Under the pieces are notes generated by a model. The model did no database searches and was not told the DNA's origin. It saw only the letters and a program-made list of their open reading frames with translations. Source: Paramesorhizobium deserti (lineage in GTDB: Bacteria > Pseudomonadota > Alphaproteobacteria > Rhizobiales > Rhizobiaceae). From it: a DNA stretch of 64,000 nt. The stretch is from assembly GCF_001558695.1 (NCBI RefSeq), contig NZ_LNTU01000039.1:124001-188000 (forward strand), given 5' to 3'. This document shows positions 17,317 to 25,596 of the stretch, piece after piece. Position 1 is the first letter of the stretch; each line of letters begins with the position of its first letter. A program made the translations under genes and the position numbers.

Positions 17317-18312
17317 TTACGACCTCAAAAAGGCAAGCAGATCGGCGTTGAGCTGCTCCTTATGGGTGTCGGCGAGGCCATGCGGCGCGCCGGGATAGAC
17401 CTTGAGCTCGGCATGCGGAACCAGCCGCTTGGAGGCGCGACCCGCCGCGTCGATCGGCACGATCTGATCGTCGTCGCCATGAACGATCAGGGTCGGCTTG
17501 TCGAACTTCTTCAGATCCTCGGTGAAATCGGTCTCGGAGAAGGCCTTGATGGAGTCAAAGGCATTCTTGTGGCCGGCCTGCATGCCCTGCAGCCAGAAGG
17601 AGTCGATCATGCCCTGGCTCACCTTGGCGCCAGGCCGATTGAAGCCGAAGAATGGGCCGCTGGCGAGGTCCCGATAGAGCGTCGAGCGATCGGCGATACT
17701 GGCGGTGCGAAGCCCGTCGAAGACTTCGATCGGTAGCCCGCCGGGATTGGCTTCTGTCTTCGCCATCAAAGGCGGCACCGCCGAGATCAGGCCAAGCTTG
17801 GCGACGCGGCCCGTGCCATGCCGTCCGACATAGCGCGCCACCTCGCCGCCACCCGTCGAGAAACCGAAGAGCGAAACATTGCGCAGATCGAGCGCTTCGA
17901 TCACCTGCGCCAGATCGTCGGCATAATGATCCATGTCGTTGCCGTCCCAGGGCTGGCTGGACCGGCCATGGCCGCGACGATCATGGGTGATGACGCGGAA
18001 GCCGTTCGAGGCGAGATGGAAGGCCTGGGCTTCCCAGCTGTCGGAGCTGAGCGGCCAGCCATGGCTGAGGACGACGGGATCGCCCTTGCCCCAGTCCTTG
18101 TAATAGATCTCGACGCCGTCTCGGGTGGTGATGGTGCTCACGGTTCTTACTCCTGATGGTTGGGGTGTGGGGGTTGAGAGGATATGTCCGCCGGCCGTTC
18201 CGGTCGCGACGGCAATTAGTGGTAGAGCCGCAATGCTCGCGCCGGCGACCAACACCCGCCGCCGGGAGACGTTGCTTCCATTCATGGGTTGATCGGATGA
18301 AACGACATCCAT
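17317..18312 (-). CDS. Tat-exported alpha/beta hydrolase (non-haem chloroperoxidase-like)
   Basis: Alpha/beta hydrolase of 331 aa. The twin-arginine signal ([23 protein letters not shown]) predicts export in folded form. The hydrolase core shows the oxyanion segment HGWPL, nucleophile elbow GFSTGG, acid Asp in HGDDDQIVP and catalytic His in APHG, like cofactor-free haloperoxidases/esterases. The start at 18312 follows AGGAG by seven bases; the ATG at 18354 has no such site. It is divergent from an OhrR-like MarR gene with three candidate operators between them, so it is probably induced by peroxide or a related stress. Confidence 0.87.
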   Translation of the reverse strand: MDVVSSDQPMNGSNVSRRRVLVAGASIAALPLIAVATGTAGGHILSTPTPQPSGVRTVSTITTRDGVEIYYKDWGKGDPVVLSHGWPLSSDSWEAQAFHLASNGFRVITHDRRGHGRSSQPWDGNDMDHYADDLAQVIEALDLRNVSLFGFSTGGGEVARYVGRHGTGRVAKLGLISAVPPLMAKTEANPGGLPIEVFDGLRTASIADRSTLYRDLASGPFFGFNRPGAKVSQGMIDSFWLQGMQAGHKNAFDSIKAFSETDFTEDLKKFDKPTLIVHGDDDQIVPIDAAGRASKRLVPHAELKVYPGAPHGLADTHKEQLNADLLAFLRS

Positions 18313-18330
18313 AACGCTGCTCCTATATAT

Positions 18331-18412
18331 ATCATGCACGATTAAATCGTACACGATACAAATACGCCGATATTTGCCAAAGTCAAGCGTCTTCGATAAT
18401 ATCGTTTGCGAT
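18331..18412. promoter_or_regulatory. Three ATCGT-NN-ACGAT operators between hydrolase and MarR genes
   Basis: ATCGTACACGAT at 18346-18357 is a perfect inverted repeat with a two-base centre. ATCATGCACGAT at 18331-18342 and ATCGTTTGCGAT at 18401-18412 match it with one change each; the last is part of a longer perfect repeat, ATATCG-TTTG-CGATAT, at 18399-18414. Repetition in a divergent MarR intergenic region supports these as its operators controlling both genes. Confidence 0.65.
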
Positions 18413-18446
18413 ATAAGTGATCACGATCAGGTGACGAGGTACACCC

Positions 18447-18914
18447 ATGCCCAACGCAAAAGACGACAAGAAGCCGGATGATGTCCTGAATCTGGGCAAT
18501 TTCCTGTGCTTTGCGGTCTACTCCGCCAATCATGCATTCAACCGCGTCTATAAACCCCTCCTGGACAGGCTCGGCCTTACCTATCCGCAATATCTGGCTA
18601 TGGTCCTGCTCTGGGGCGAAGACAACCAGACGGTCGGCGGGCTCGGCGAAAAGCTCTTTCTCGAATCGAGCACGCTGACGCCCCTGCTCAAGCGGCTGGA
18701 GGCGCTGGGACTCGTAAAACGCAGCCGCGACCTCGCGGACGAGCGCCAGGTACGGGTTCAGCTGACCGACCAAGGCCGCGCCTTGCGTGAGAAAGCGGCG
18801 GAGGTTCCGCAATGCATCCTCGAAGCTTCAGGGCTGGAAATGGGTGAAGCCAAACGCTTGCTGGCCGAAATCACCGCATTGCGGAATACGCTCGACCGCA
18901 CCGGCCGCGGATGA
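18447..18914 (+). CDS. MarR-family regulator, OhrR-like organic peroxide sensor
   Basis: MarR protein of 155 aa. The N-terminal segment NFLCFAVYSANHAFNRVYKPLLDRLGLTYPQYL closely matches OhrR, and C21 sits at the position of the peroxide-reactive cysteine of that family. The winged helix follows (VGGLGEKLFLESSTLTPLLKRLEALGLVKRSRDLADERQVRVQLT). OhrR repressors release DNA when this cysteine is oxidised. Here the partner is a divergent hydrolase rather than ohr itself. The stop codon lies in the first unit of a heptanucleotide repeat. Confidence 0.88.
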   Translation: MPNAKDDKKPDDVLNLGNFLCFAVYSANHAFNRVYKPLLDRLGLTYPQYLAMVLLWGEDNQTVGGLGEKLFLESSTLTPLLKRLEALGLVKRSRDLADERQVRVQLTDQGRALREKAAEVPQCILEASGLEMGEAKRLLAEITALRNTLDRTGRG

Positions 18915-18943
18915 CGGATGACGGATGACGGATGACGGATGAT
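18909..18943. repeat. Heptanucleotide tandem repeat (GGATGAC)
   Basis: Four exact GGATGAC units (18909-18936) and a fifth with one change (18937-18943) run in tandem. The first unit contains the TGA stop of the MarR gene and the array ends before the convergent cyclase stop. A 7-bp unit is not a multiple of three, so copy-number change would not extend the MarR protein while the first stop remains. Confidence 0.9.
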
Positions 18944-18949
18944 AAACGA

Positions 18950-20701
18950 TCAAACCAATCCGAAGGACGCTATGCCCGCCTTCAGGAGCCCGTCGCGAAC
19001 ATGTTGCGCGTCGGTCTCGCGGGCATAGTGCAGTGTCCCCATGAAGGTTTCCAGATTGAACTTGGGATCGAGCTTTTTGACCTGGTCGAGATGCGCAGCG
19101 GCGGCGATCTCATCACCCAGCCAACCATAGCACGCGGCGGCGAAGGCGCGCTGACCGGCATCCATAGCCGTGAGATGCATGAAAGCTTCGATCGCTTCAC
19201 CATATTGGCACGCGGCGAAATGTGCCTTTCCAAGGTGGCTCCAGAACCGCTCGGGATGATGCGGGTTTAACTGCATGGCCTTGCGGATCCACTCGACCCC
19301 TTCTTCCGGCCGGCCAAGCCATGTCAGAAGCTCGCCCTGCTGAACCACGACCAGATCGTAATTCGGGTTGAGCGCGAGGGCACGCTCCTGATGATAGCGC
19401 GCCGTCGTCAGCGCGTTGCTGTTGACGTTCACCGCGGCGAGGATGCGATGGACGTCCGCGTCATTGTCATCGAGGGCCAGCGCCTGGTCCAGTTCGGCAC
19501 AGATTTCGGTCCATACCGCATCCTTGTCCTCGCACCAGCCATGGACCCAGGCCTGCCCGAGAATGCAGGCGCGCCAGGCATGGGCGTGGGCGTAATCCGG
19601 GTCGAGTTCGAGGGCCCTGTCTATCAGGACCTGCGCCCGTTCATTATCCGCAATGGTGCTTCGGTGGTGCAACACCTTGGCGGCAAGCACGCATTCATAG
19701 GCCGCCATATTTGCGGGCTTCGCGCGCGCGAGTTGGTCGCGCTGCGCTGCCTCCACACGGCCGGGCAGCGTTGCCGCGATCGCAGCAGTCACTTCATCCT
19801 GGATTGCAAATATATCGTCCAGCTTCCGGTCGTATTTGTCCGCCCAGATATGCGCGTCGCTGGCCGTATCGATCAGCTGAACCGTAACACGGACCCTGTC
19901 GCCGATCTTGCGAACGCTCCCTTCCACGAGATATTGGGCGCCGAGCTTTTCCGCGACCTCCCGAACGTTCACCGCCTGGTTCTTGTAGACGAAGCTGGAG
20001 TTGCGCGAGATGACGAACAGTTCGTGGTGGCGTGACAATTCGGTGATGATGTCCTCCGTCAGGCCGTCCGCGAAAAATTCCTGCTCCGGATCGCCGCTCA
20101 TATTGTTGAATGGCAACACGACGATGGACGGTTTGGAGACGGGTCGCGTTGCCTCCAATTCGGTCTGTTGAGGCGGATGCGAAGGATAGTCGAACCCGAT
20201 GCGGTAGAGGCGAATTGGGCGGCTGATATTCTTCAGCATCTTCTCGCCCAGATCCTCGATCGGCACTTCAAGACGGTCGGCGATCTGTGTCGCGACCGCC
20301 GCGGTCACGCAAATGCCGCCGATATCCGCAAGCTGTTCGATGCGCGAGGCGATATTGACCCCGTCCCCAAAAATATCCTCGTCATCGAATATGATATCGC
20401 CAAGATTGATCCCGATCCTGAATTCGATCCGTCTGTCCTGCGATACGTCGGAATTGCGGCGTTTCATGCGCTGCTGGACTTCCACGGCGCATTTCACCGC
20501 GTCGGTCACGCTCTGGAACTCGACGAGCATGCCGTCTCCAGTGGTCTTGATGATCCGTCCCTTGTTCTTGGCGATCGCGGGATCGATCAGTTCTATGCGA
20601 TGGGCCCGAAGGCGAGCGAGCGTGCCGGATTCGTCGGCCTCCATTAACCGACTGTACCCCGCCATATCGACGGCCAGAATTGCGGCTAACCTCTGTTCCA
20701 T
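18950..20701 (-). CDS. Class III adenylate cyclase with TolB-like and TPR domains
   Basis: Multi-domain protein of 583 aa. The N-terminal cyclase domain (RRLAAILAVDMAGYSRLMEADE-like start) has both metal Asp residues (VDMAGYS and LGDIIFD), the substrate-recognition KTTGDGMLVEF and the transition-state segment FGDGVNIASRIE. A central segment starts SIVVLPFNNMSGDPEQEFFADGLTEDI, and the C-terminal half holds several TPR repeats. This architecture is expanded in rhizobia. The start at 20701 begins the conserved cyclase domain. The longer frame to 20884 would overlap the EamA gene; an ATG at 20734 remains possible. No membrane segment is seen. Input signal unknown. Confidence 0.85.
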   Translation of the reverse strand: MEQRLAAILAVDMAGYSRLMEADESGTLARLRAHRIELIDPAIAKNKGRIIKTTGDGMLVEFQSVTDAVKCAVEVQQRMKRRNSDVSQDRRIEFRIGINLGDIIFDDEDIFGDGVNIASRIEQLADIGGICVTAAVATQIADRLEVPIEDLGEKMLKNISRPIRLYRIGFDYPSHPPQQTELEATRPVSKPSIVVLPFNNMSGDPEQEFFADGLTEDIITELSRHHELFVISRNSSFVYKNQAVNVREVAEKLGAQYLVEGSVRKIGDRVRVTVQLIDTASDAHIWADKYDRKLDDIFAIQDEVTAAIAATLPGRVEAAQRDQLARAKPANMAAYECVLAAKVLHHRSTIADNERAQVLIDRALELDPDYAHAHAWRACILGQAWVHGWCEDKDAVWTEICAELDQALALDDNDADVHRILAAVNVNSNALTTARYHQERALALNPNYDLVVVQQGELLTWLGRPEEGVEWIRKAMQLNPHHPERFWSHLGKAHFAACQYGEAIEAFMHLTAMDAGQRAFAAACYGWLGDEIAAAAHLDQVKKLDPKFNLETFMGTLHYARETDAQHVRDGLLKAGIASFGLV

Positions 20702-20813
20702 CGCCTTTAACCAATGCTTGAGTTTACGCCGCATGAGTCGGCAAATCCAGCAATTTGACCTGCAAGGCGCGGAGGTTTCCGAGAAGACGCCCCTTCTTCG
20801 GAAAACCCGTTCC

Positions 20814-21725
20814 TCAGGTCGAGGACGATACGCTTTCCCGAGGTGCGACTTGCTGTTGCGATCCGAGGCTGGAGCGCGCGCCACTCCGGCTTGCCCTCTG
20901 ACTCAGCCAGACGCTGGCGATGACGACCGCCACGCCTGATATCTGCATCGGGCTCAGGGCCTGACCGAGGATACCCCAGCCGAGAAGGACTGCGGTGAGC
21001 GGGCTCAAGAAGCCCAGTGAAGAGACCGCCGCCGGCTCAAGCCGCGCCACGCCACGGAACCAGAGAATGTAAGTGATGGCGGTGAAGAGCACGAGATAGG
21101 TGAAACCCATCGCATTGGGGAGCGTCGGCACCGGCAATGCCGGTTCGAACCACAGCATGACGGGAAGAAGCAGAATGCCACCCGCCGTCAGCTGCCAGGC
21201 AGCGAAGCCGAGCGGAGAAACCGGCGGCTGCCACTTGCGGGTGAGAACCACGCCAAGCGCCATCGATACCGCACCACCGAGCGCGGCTGCAATGCCCAGC
21301 GGATCGAGCGCCGCCTCGTTGCGCAGGACCAGCAAGGCAACGCCGGCCATGCCCGCCAGGGCGGCAAGGATGGACGTCAGACGCACGGCCGAACCGAGTA
21401 GTGCGCTCGCGAGGAATATCACGATCAGAGGCTGGATGGCCCCCAGCGTCGCCGCTATGCCTCCGGGTAGCCGGTAGGCCGCGACGAAGAGCAACGTCTG
21501 GAAGATGGAGAAATTGAGCGCACCGAGAATGAAGGAGCGCAAGAGCCAGATGCCCTTCGGCCATTGCCGCACAAGCAGGAGCAGCAGCAGTCCCGCCGGC
21601 AACGCCCGTATCATGGCGACGGTGATGGGGTAGCCCTGTGGCAGGAGCTCGGTCGTCACGATGTAGGTGCTGCCCCAGATGCAGGGGGCGAGTGCCGTCA
21701 GGAGAAGGTCGGAAGTTCGGGACAT
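20814..21725 (-). CDS. EamA/DMT-family permease
   Basis: Drug/metabolite transporter of 303 aa with ten hydrophobic segments and two EamA repeats (opening LLLTALAPCIWGSTYIVTTELL; second repeat from PLGIAAALGGAVSMALGVVLTRKW). Members export amino acids or metabolites. The start at 21725 follows GAGGA by seven bases. It lies upstream of the cyclase on the same strand and downstream of the nitroreductase gene, so the three may be cotranscribed. Substrate unknown. Confidence 0.87.
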   Translation of the reverse strand: MSRTSDLLLTALAPCIWGSTYIVTTELLPQGYPITVAMIRALPAGLLLLLLVRQWPKGIWLLRSFILGALNFSIFQTLLFVAAYRLPGGIAATLGAIQPLIVIFLASALLGSAVRLTSILAALAGMAGVALLVLRNEAALDPLGIAAALGGAVSMALGVVLTRKWQPPVSPLGFAAWQLTAGGILLLPVMLWFEPALPVPTLPNAMGFTYLVLFTAITYILWFRGVARLEPAAVSSLGFLSPLTAVLLGWGILGQALSPMQISGVAVVIASVWLSQRASRSGARSSLGSQQQVAPRESVSSST

Positions 21726-21764
21726 TGGTGTTTCCTCAGGAAATGCTTGACGACGCTGCGGCAC

Positions 21765-22382
21765 TCAGACCGTTTCGAGGACCCGGGAGACCGGGAGCCT
21801 CGGCTTCTGCGGCCAGTTTCCTTCGGCAGGATGCCCCACAGCCATCAACATGACCGGGATTTCGTCGGCTGCAAGCCCAAACTCCCGTACGACCAGTGCC
21901 GGATCAAACCCGACCATCGGCCCTGTGGCGAGACCATGCGCCGCCGCGGCGAACATCAGGAAGGCGCCGGTAAGCGAAGCAGTGCGGATCGCCTCGTCAC
22001 GCCGCATCTGCGGATCGCCGGCATAGGTCCGTTTCACCGCGTCGGTCCATGACTGGGCGACGGCCGCCGGCATGATGCCGGCCTCGACCGCTGGCTTGAG
22101 CCGCTCTCCGAGCGCTTCATGCGAGGGCATCTGGCCACAGATGATGTAGGTGACAGCCGCGTCCGCCACCTTGGCCTGGCCATAGGCTGTCGCCTGTAGG
22201 CGCGCCTTCGCCTCAGGCGTGCTGACGGCGATGAAGCGCCAGTTCTGCAGATTATATGCGGTGGGCGCGCGCGTGGCCAAACGGGCGAGTTCGTGGATTT
22301 CCTCCTCTGCAAGGGATCTCAGGGGATCGAACAGATTGGTGGAGACGCGATTTTCAATAGCGGAGACGATCTCGTTCTTCAT
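21765..22382 (-). CDS. Nitroreductase-family oxidoreductase
   Basis: FMN-dependent nitroreductase-like enzyme of 205 aa. Family features are RAPTAYNLQNWRFIAV near the N-terminus (phosphate contact region) and the C-terminal GFDPALVVREFGLAADEIPVMLMAVGHP. Related enzymes reduce nitroaromatics, quinones or malonic semialdehyde (RutE). An AAAGGGC site precedes the ATG at 22382. It is divergent from a LysR gene 123 bases away, which probably controls it. Confidence 0.87.
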   Translation of the reverse strand: MKNEIVSAIENRVSTNLFDPLRSLAEEEIHELARLATRAPTAYNLQNWRFIAVSTPEAKARLQATAYGQAKVADAAVTYIICGQMPSHEALGERLKPAVEAGIMPAAVAQSWTDAVKRTYAGDPQMRRDEAIRTASLTGAFLMFAAAAHGLATGPMVGFDPALVVREFGLAADEIPVMLMAVGHPAEGNWPQKPRLPVSRVLETV

Positions 22383-22505
22383 GATATCTGCCCTTTCGGC
22401 TTGTTTCGGGCGGGTTCTCCCGCAGTCCGGGCAGAGATAATTCCTTTCCCCTCACTATATAATCCGCTATCCAGTATGGAGACTGATCACTCCAGGTGAA
22501 TAATC

Positions 22506-23399
22506 ATGGATCAGCTTACGGCATTGAGAGTATTCCGTCAGGTTGTGGAGCGAGGCTCCTTTGCCGATGCGGCAAGGCATATGCGACTGTCGCCAGCGGC
22601 CGTGAGCAAGAATATCGGCGAGCTCGAGGTACATCTGAATGTGCGGCTCCTGAATCGCACGACGCGCCGGATGAGCCTGACGGAAGCCGGCACCCGCTAT
22701 TTCGAGCAGGTGGCCCGCATCCTCGACGATCTTGCGGAGGCCGATCACTCGCTGGGTCCCCTCCAGCAGATGCCGCATGGTCTTCTGCGCATCAGCGCGC
22801 CGATGACGCTCACGCTCACCCGCCTGTCCCGTGCGATCGTCGGTTTTCTCGCCCGCTATCCGGATCTGACGCTTGACCTGCAATTGGAGGATCGCCGGGT
22901 CGACATCGTCAAGGAGGGTTTCGACCTCGCGATCCGGGGAAGTGACGGGCTGGAGGATTCAAGCCTCATCGCGCGCAGACTGATGTCGCTACCGCATGTG
23001 GTGTGCGGCTCACCGGCCTATTTCGAGCATGCTGGCCATCCCCGGACACCGGAGGACCTCCGCAACCACAATTGCCTGCAGTTCACCCTGTCGGGTCATG
23101 CCAGTGAATGGGATTTCACGCGCGAGGACCGCACCGTCCGAGTGCCCGTCCGCGGCCGCTACAAGGTGACCAGCAGTCTCGCCGTTCGCGACGCGCTCCT
23201 CGCAGGCTTCGGCGTGAGCCTCATTCCCTGGCTTTACGTCAAGGACGACATCGCGCAAGGTCGGTTGACGACCGTTCTCGACGACTGGTCCCCCAACGAA
23301 ACATCGGTCTACGTCGTCTATCCCTCCAGGCAATATGTGCTGCCGAAGGTCCGCGCCTTCGTGGATTTCCTCATCGAAGAGACGCGGGAGGAGGTGTGA
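22506..23399 (+). CDS. LysR-family transcriptional regulator
   Basis: Full-length 297-aa LysR regulator. The helix-turn-helix reads QLTALRVFRQVVERGSFADAARHMRLSPAAVSKNIGELE followed by LLNRTTRRMSLTEAG. The effector domain has the pattern of the DsdC/AaeR-like clade (PHGLLRISAPMTL). The intergenic region holds a TATAAT hexamer at 22458-22463. It is divergent from the nitroreductase/EamA pair, its likely targets. Confidence 0.9.
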   Translation: MDQLTALRVFRQVVERGSFADAARHMRLSPAAVSKNIGELEVHLNVRLLNRTTRRMSLTEAGTRYFEQVARILDDLAEADHSLGPLQQMPHGLLRISAPMTLTLTRLSRAIVGFLARYPDLTLDLQLEDRRVDIVKEGFDLAIRGSDGLEDSSLIARRLMSLPHVVCGSPAYFEHAGHPRTPEDLRNHNCLQFTLSGHASEWDFTREDRTVRVPVRGRYKVTSSLAVRDALLAGFGVSLIPWLYVKDDIAQGRLTTVLDDWSPNETSVYVVYPSRQYVLPKVRAFVDFLIEETREEV

Positions 23400-23440
23400 C
23401 TTTCGCTCGACGTGAGCATCAAATGTCTTAGGATAGCGGC

Positions 23441-24001
23441 ATGTCAGCTTCCGTGGATCCCGCAGGGCGGCCATACCGCCAGCTCGCCCGTAACGCCCGC
23501 CTCGCCAATGTGCGGCTCGATCGCGCGTGCGCGGCATTATACGCCGGCGAATGGGAAGCGCCGCGAACTTCCTTCTTTCCGTCGATCAAGGAGACAATGA
23601 TCCATCTTCTCAACGCCGACCGCTTCTATATCGACGCGCTGCGTGGCGAACGCCCCGGGCCGCCGGATGCCGGCAACCGCGCATCAGCGGCCGAATTCGC
23701 GCACGAACGGGCACAGGTCGACGACTGGTTGATTGCGTTCTGCGAAAGCCTGACGGCGCAAGACCTCTCGTGCAGGATCCAAATCCATTGGCCGACGAAA
23801 GTCATCAACGAAACGGTCGCCGATACGCTTCTGCATATTTTCCTGCACGGCCAGCATCATCGCGGGCAGATCCATTCCATGCTTTCGGGAACAAATGTTC
23901 CGCCGCCCCAGATCGATGAATTCATCCTGTCGGGAAACGATGATGCGCGCGTCGACGATCTCAAAACGCTGGGCTGGACCGAAGACCGGTTAGCGCAATG
24001 A
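23441..24001 (+). CDS. DinB/YfiT-family putative metal-dependent hydrolase
   Basis: DinB-fold four-helix bundle of 186 aa. The three metal-ligand histidines are visible: the first in IKETMIHLLNADRFYI, and two in LLHIFLHGQHHRGQIHSML. Members act as metal-dependent hydrolases or thiol transferases; this one's substrate is unknown. AGGA precedes the ATG by eight bases. It stands alone between the LysR gene and fnrN. Confidence 0.87.
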   Translation: MSASVDPAGRPYRQLARNARLANVRLDRACAALYAGEWEAPRTSFFPSIKETMIHLLNADRFYIDALRGERPGPPDAGNRASAAEFAHERAQVDDWLIAFCESLTAQDLSCRIQIHWPTKVINETVADTLLHIFLHGQHHRGQIHSMLSGTNVPPPQIDEFILSGNDDARVDDLKTLGWTEDRLAQ

Positions 24002-24128
24002 ATGGGATACGCATACGGGACCAAGCCCGGTCGGTCTCTCCTACACGCGTTGTCGCACCCCGTCATATCGACTAGCTTTCCACCGCTGGGAAAACTATGT
24101 GTTTTTGCAAATGCTATGGAGTTGATCC

Positions 24129-24878
24129 TTGTCGCTCGCAGAGACCGTAGCGAAACCTTTCGCGGAAGTCGCCACCTTGGAAGTGCCGGCTGTATGTCAG
24201 GCTTGCGAGGCGCGACATCGTGGCGTCTGCGGTGCGCTCAAGCCTGAAGAACTTGCCTATTTGAACAGGTTTTCCTCCAGACGCACGGTTGAAACGGGTG
24301 CCGAACTGGCCGGAGACAGTGCCGAGATCACCGCCTACTGCAATCTTCTTTCCGGCGTCGTCAAGCTGACCAAGACGCTCCATGACGGAAGGCAGCAAAT
24401 CGTTGGCCTGCAGTTTGCTCCCGATTTCGTCGGTCGCCCGCTCGGGTCGCAGAGCACCGTCGATGCCCAGACAGCCACCCGGGTTTCGATCTGTTCCTTT
24501 CCCAAATCGGCCATAGACCGGATGATCGATCGTTCGCCGCAGTTGCGCGAGCGTCTCCTCGACCAGACCCTCAAGGAACTCGACGAAGCGCGGGAATGGA
24601 TGATGACGCTCGGCCGCAAGATGGCCGATGAGAAGGTCGCGAGCTTCCTTTATCTGATAGCAACGCACTTCGATCCCGAGGCGCCGGGCGCCGAAGACGG
24701 CATATGTTTCGATTTGCCGTTATCCCGTGGCGAAATCGCTGATTTTCTTGGACTGACACTCGAGACCGTCAGCCGCCAACTATCGAAACTGCGCAAGGAC
24801 GGCGTGATTCTGATGGAGGCGCCCCGTTCCGTGACCGTCACGGATATCAAGCAATTGCGATGCCGCGCCTGCATCTGA
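24129..24878 (+). CDS. fnrN: FnrN-type oxygen-sensing Crp/Fnr regulator
   Basis: Fnr-like activator of 249 aa. Four cysteines for an oxygen-labile 4Fe-4S cluster are present (C23, C26, C34 near the N-terminus, and C122 in the VSICSFP segment at the position of E. coli Fnr Cys122). The C-terminal recognition helix LTLETVSRQLSKL has the E-SR contacts that specify TTGAT half-sites. A perfect TTGAT-N4-ATCAA site lies upstream of ccoN about 600 bases downstream of this gene, so FnrN is the likely low-oxygen activator of the cbb3 operon. Start is TTG at 24129 with GGAG about eight bases before. No anaerobox was seen before fnrN itself. Confidence 0.93.
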   Translation: MSLAETVAKPFAEVATLEVPAVCQACEARHRGVCGALKPEELAYLNRFSSRRTVETGAELAGDSAEITAYCNLLSGVVKLTKTLHDGRQQIVGLQFAPDFVGRPLGSQSTVDAQTATRVSICSFPKSAIDRMIDRSPQLRERLLDQTLKELDEAREWMMTLGRKMADEKVASFLYLIATHFDPEAPGAEDGICFDLPLSRGEIADFLGLTLETVSRQLSKLRKDGVILMEAPRSVTVTDIKQLRCRACI

Positions 24879-24897
24879 TCCCTCCCCTTCCGCACGA

Positions 24898-25398
24898 CTA
24901 TTGAAGTGCGACATAGGCGCCCAACTGTTCACGCTCGAACGCAACCTGACGGCGCAGTCCGCGGAAAAACGCCCTCAACATATATCCCATAGCTTCCGGA
25001 TTCTCGACCATGTTCCGGCGGCCGGCCGTGAGCGCCTCCGCCAGTTCCTGGGCGTAGGTCTCGTCCTCGGCGTGCTCGGATCTCAAGCGCGCAATGATGG
25101 CGGGCATCTCGATGCGATCGGCGAATCTTGCCTCGAACAAGGGGTAAACGACGGCTTCCTTGAAACGGTGCGCTTCCGTTACAAGCACCTTCATGACAGC
25201 CGCGAGACGGAAGCAAGTCTCTGAATCCACTGCATTCGGCAGCGAGTCTGCAACTGCCTCGAGCTGATCGCAGAGGACCGACTGCGCTTCCAGAACCCTC
25301 GCCATGACCTCCATCGGCTCGCCGCGGAACAGCACGTCCTCTCCCCGGGGCCATTGCGTGCGCCCGTACCCGTGAAACGATCGTATTCGGCTTCTCAT
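24898..25398 (-). CDS. Hemerythrin-like (HHE domain) protein
   Basis: Protein of 166 aa with an HHE-like helical bundle: candidate iron ligands are in VTEAHRFKEAVVYPLFEARFAD and RLRSEHAEDETYAQELAEAL. Such proteins bind di-iron or sense oxygen or nitric oxide. It is divergent from ccoN, with the anaerobox between them at 25481-25494, so it may be co-induced under low oxygen. The start is uncertain: ATG at 25398 has a weak ribosome binding site and a later ATG at 25314 is possible. Confidence 0.75.
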   Translation of the reverse strand: MRSRIRSFHGYGRTQWPRGEDVLFRGEPMEVMARVLEAQSVLCDQLEAVADSLPNAVDSETCFRLAAVMKVLVTEAHRFKEAVVYPLFEARFADRIEMPAIIARLRSEHAEDETYAQELAEALTAGRRNMVENPEAMGYMLRAFFRGLRRQVAFEREQLGAYVALQ

Positions 25399-25480
25399 CT
25401 TATGCGCTCACGATCTGAACCAGGAATTGCGCGGGATGATGTGATTTCCGGGAACGTGCCGATCATGGCGATACCGCGTT

Positions 25481-25494
25481 TTGATCCAGATCAA
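25481..25494. promoter_or_regulatory. Anaerobox (FNR/FixK-type binding site)
   Basis: TTGATCCAGATCAA matches the FNR/FixK consensus TTGAT-N4-ATCAA exactly. It lies 103 bases before the ccoN ATG and 83 bases before the divergent hemerythrin start, a normal activating position for ccoN. FnrN, encoded just upstream, is the expected ligand. Confidence 0.92.
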
Positions 25495-25596
25495 ACGATC
25501 CTGGCCTTTCATCGATAACAGTTGAGAACACCGCGACCGTTGTCGGTGATCTTGCTCATTGGGGGTGTCGAACCGCCATGCCTTGGGGACATATCC

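Noticed and set aside
20702-20884. N-terminal extension of the adenylate cyclase
   Set aside because: It would overlap the upstream EamA gene and is arginine-rich with no conservation pattern; the cyclase domain starts cleanly at 20701.
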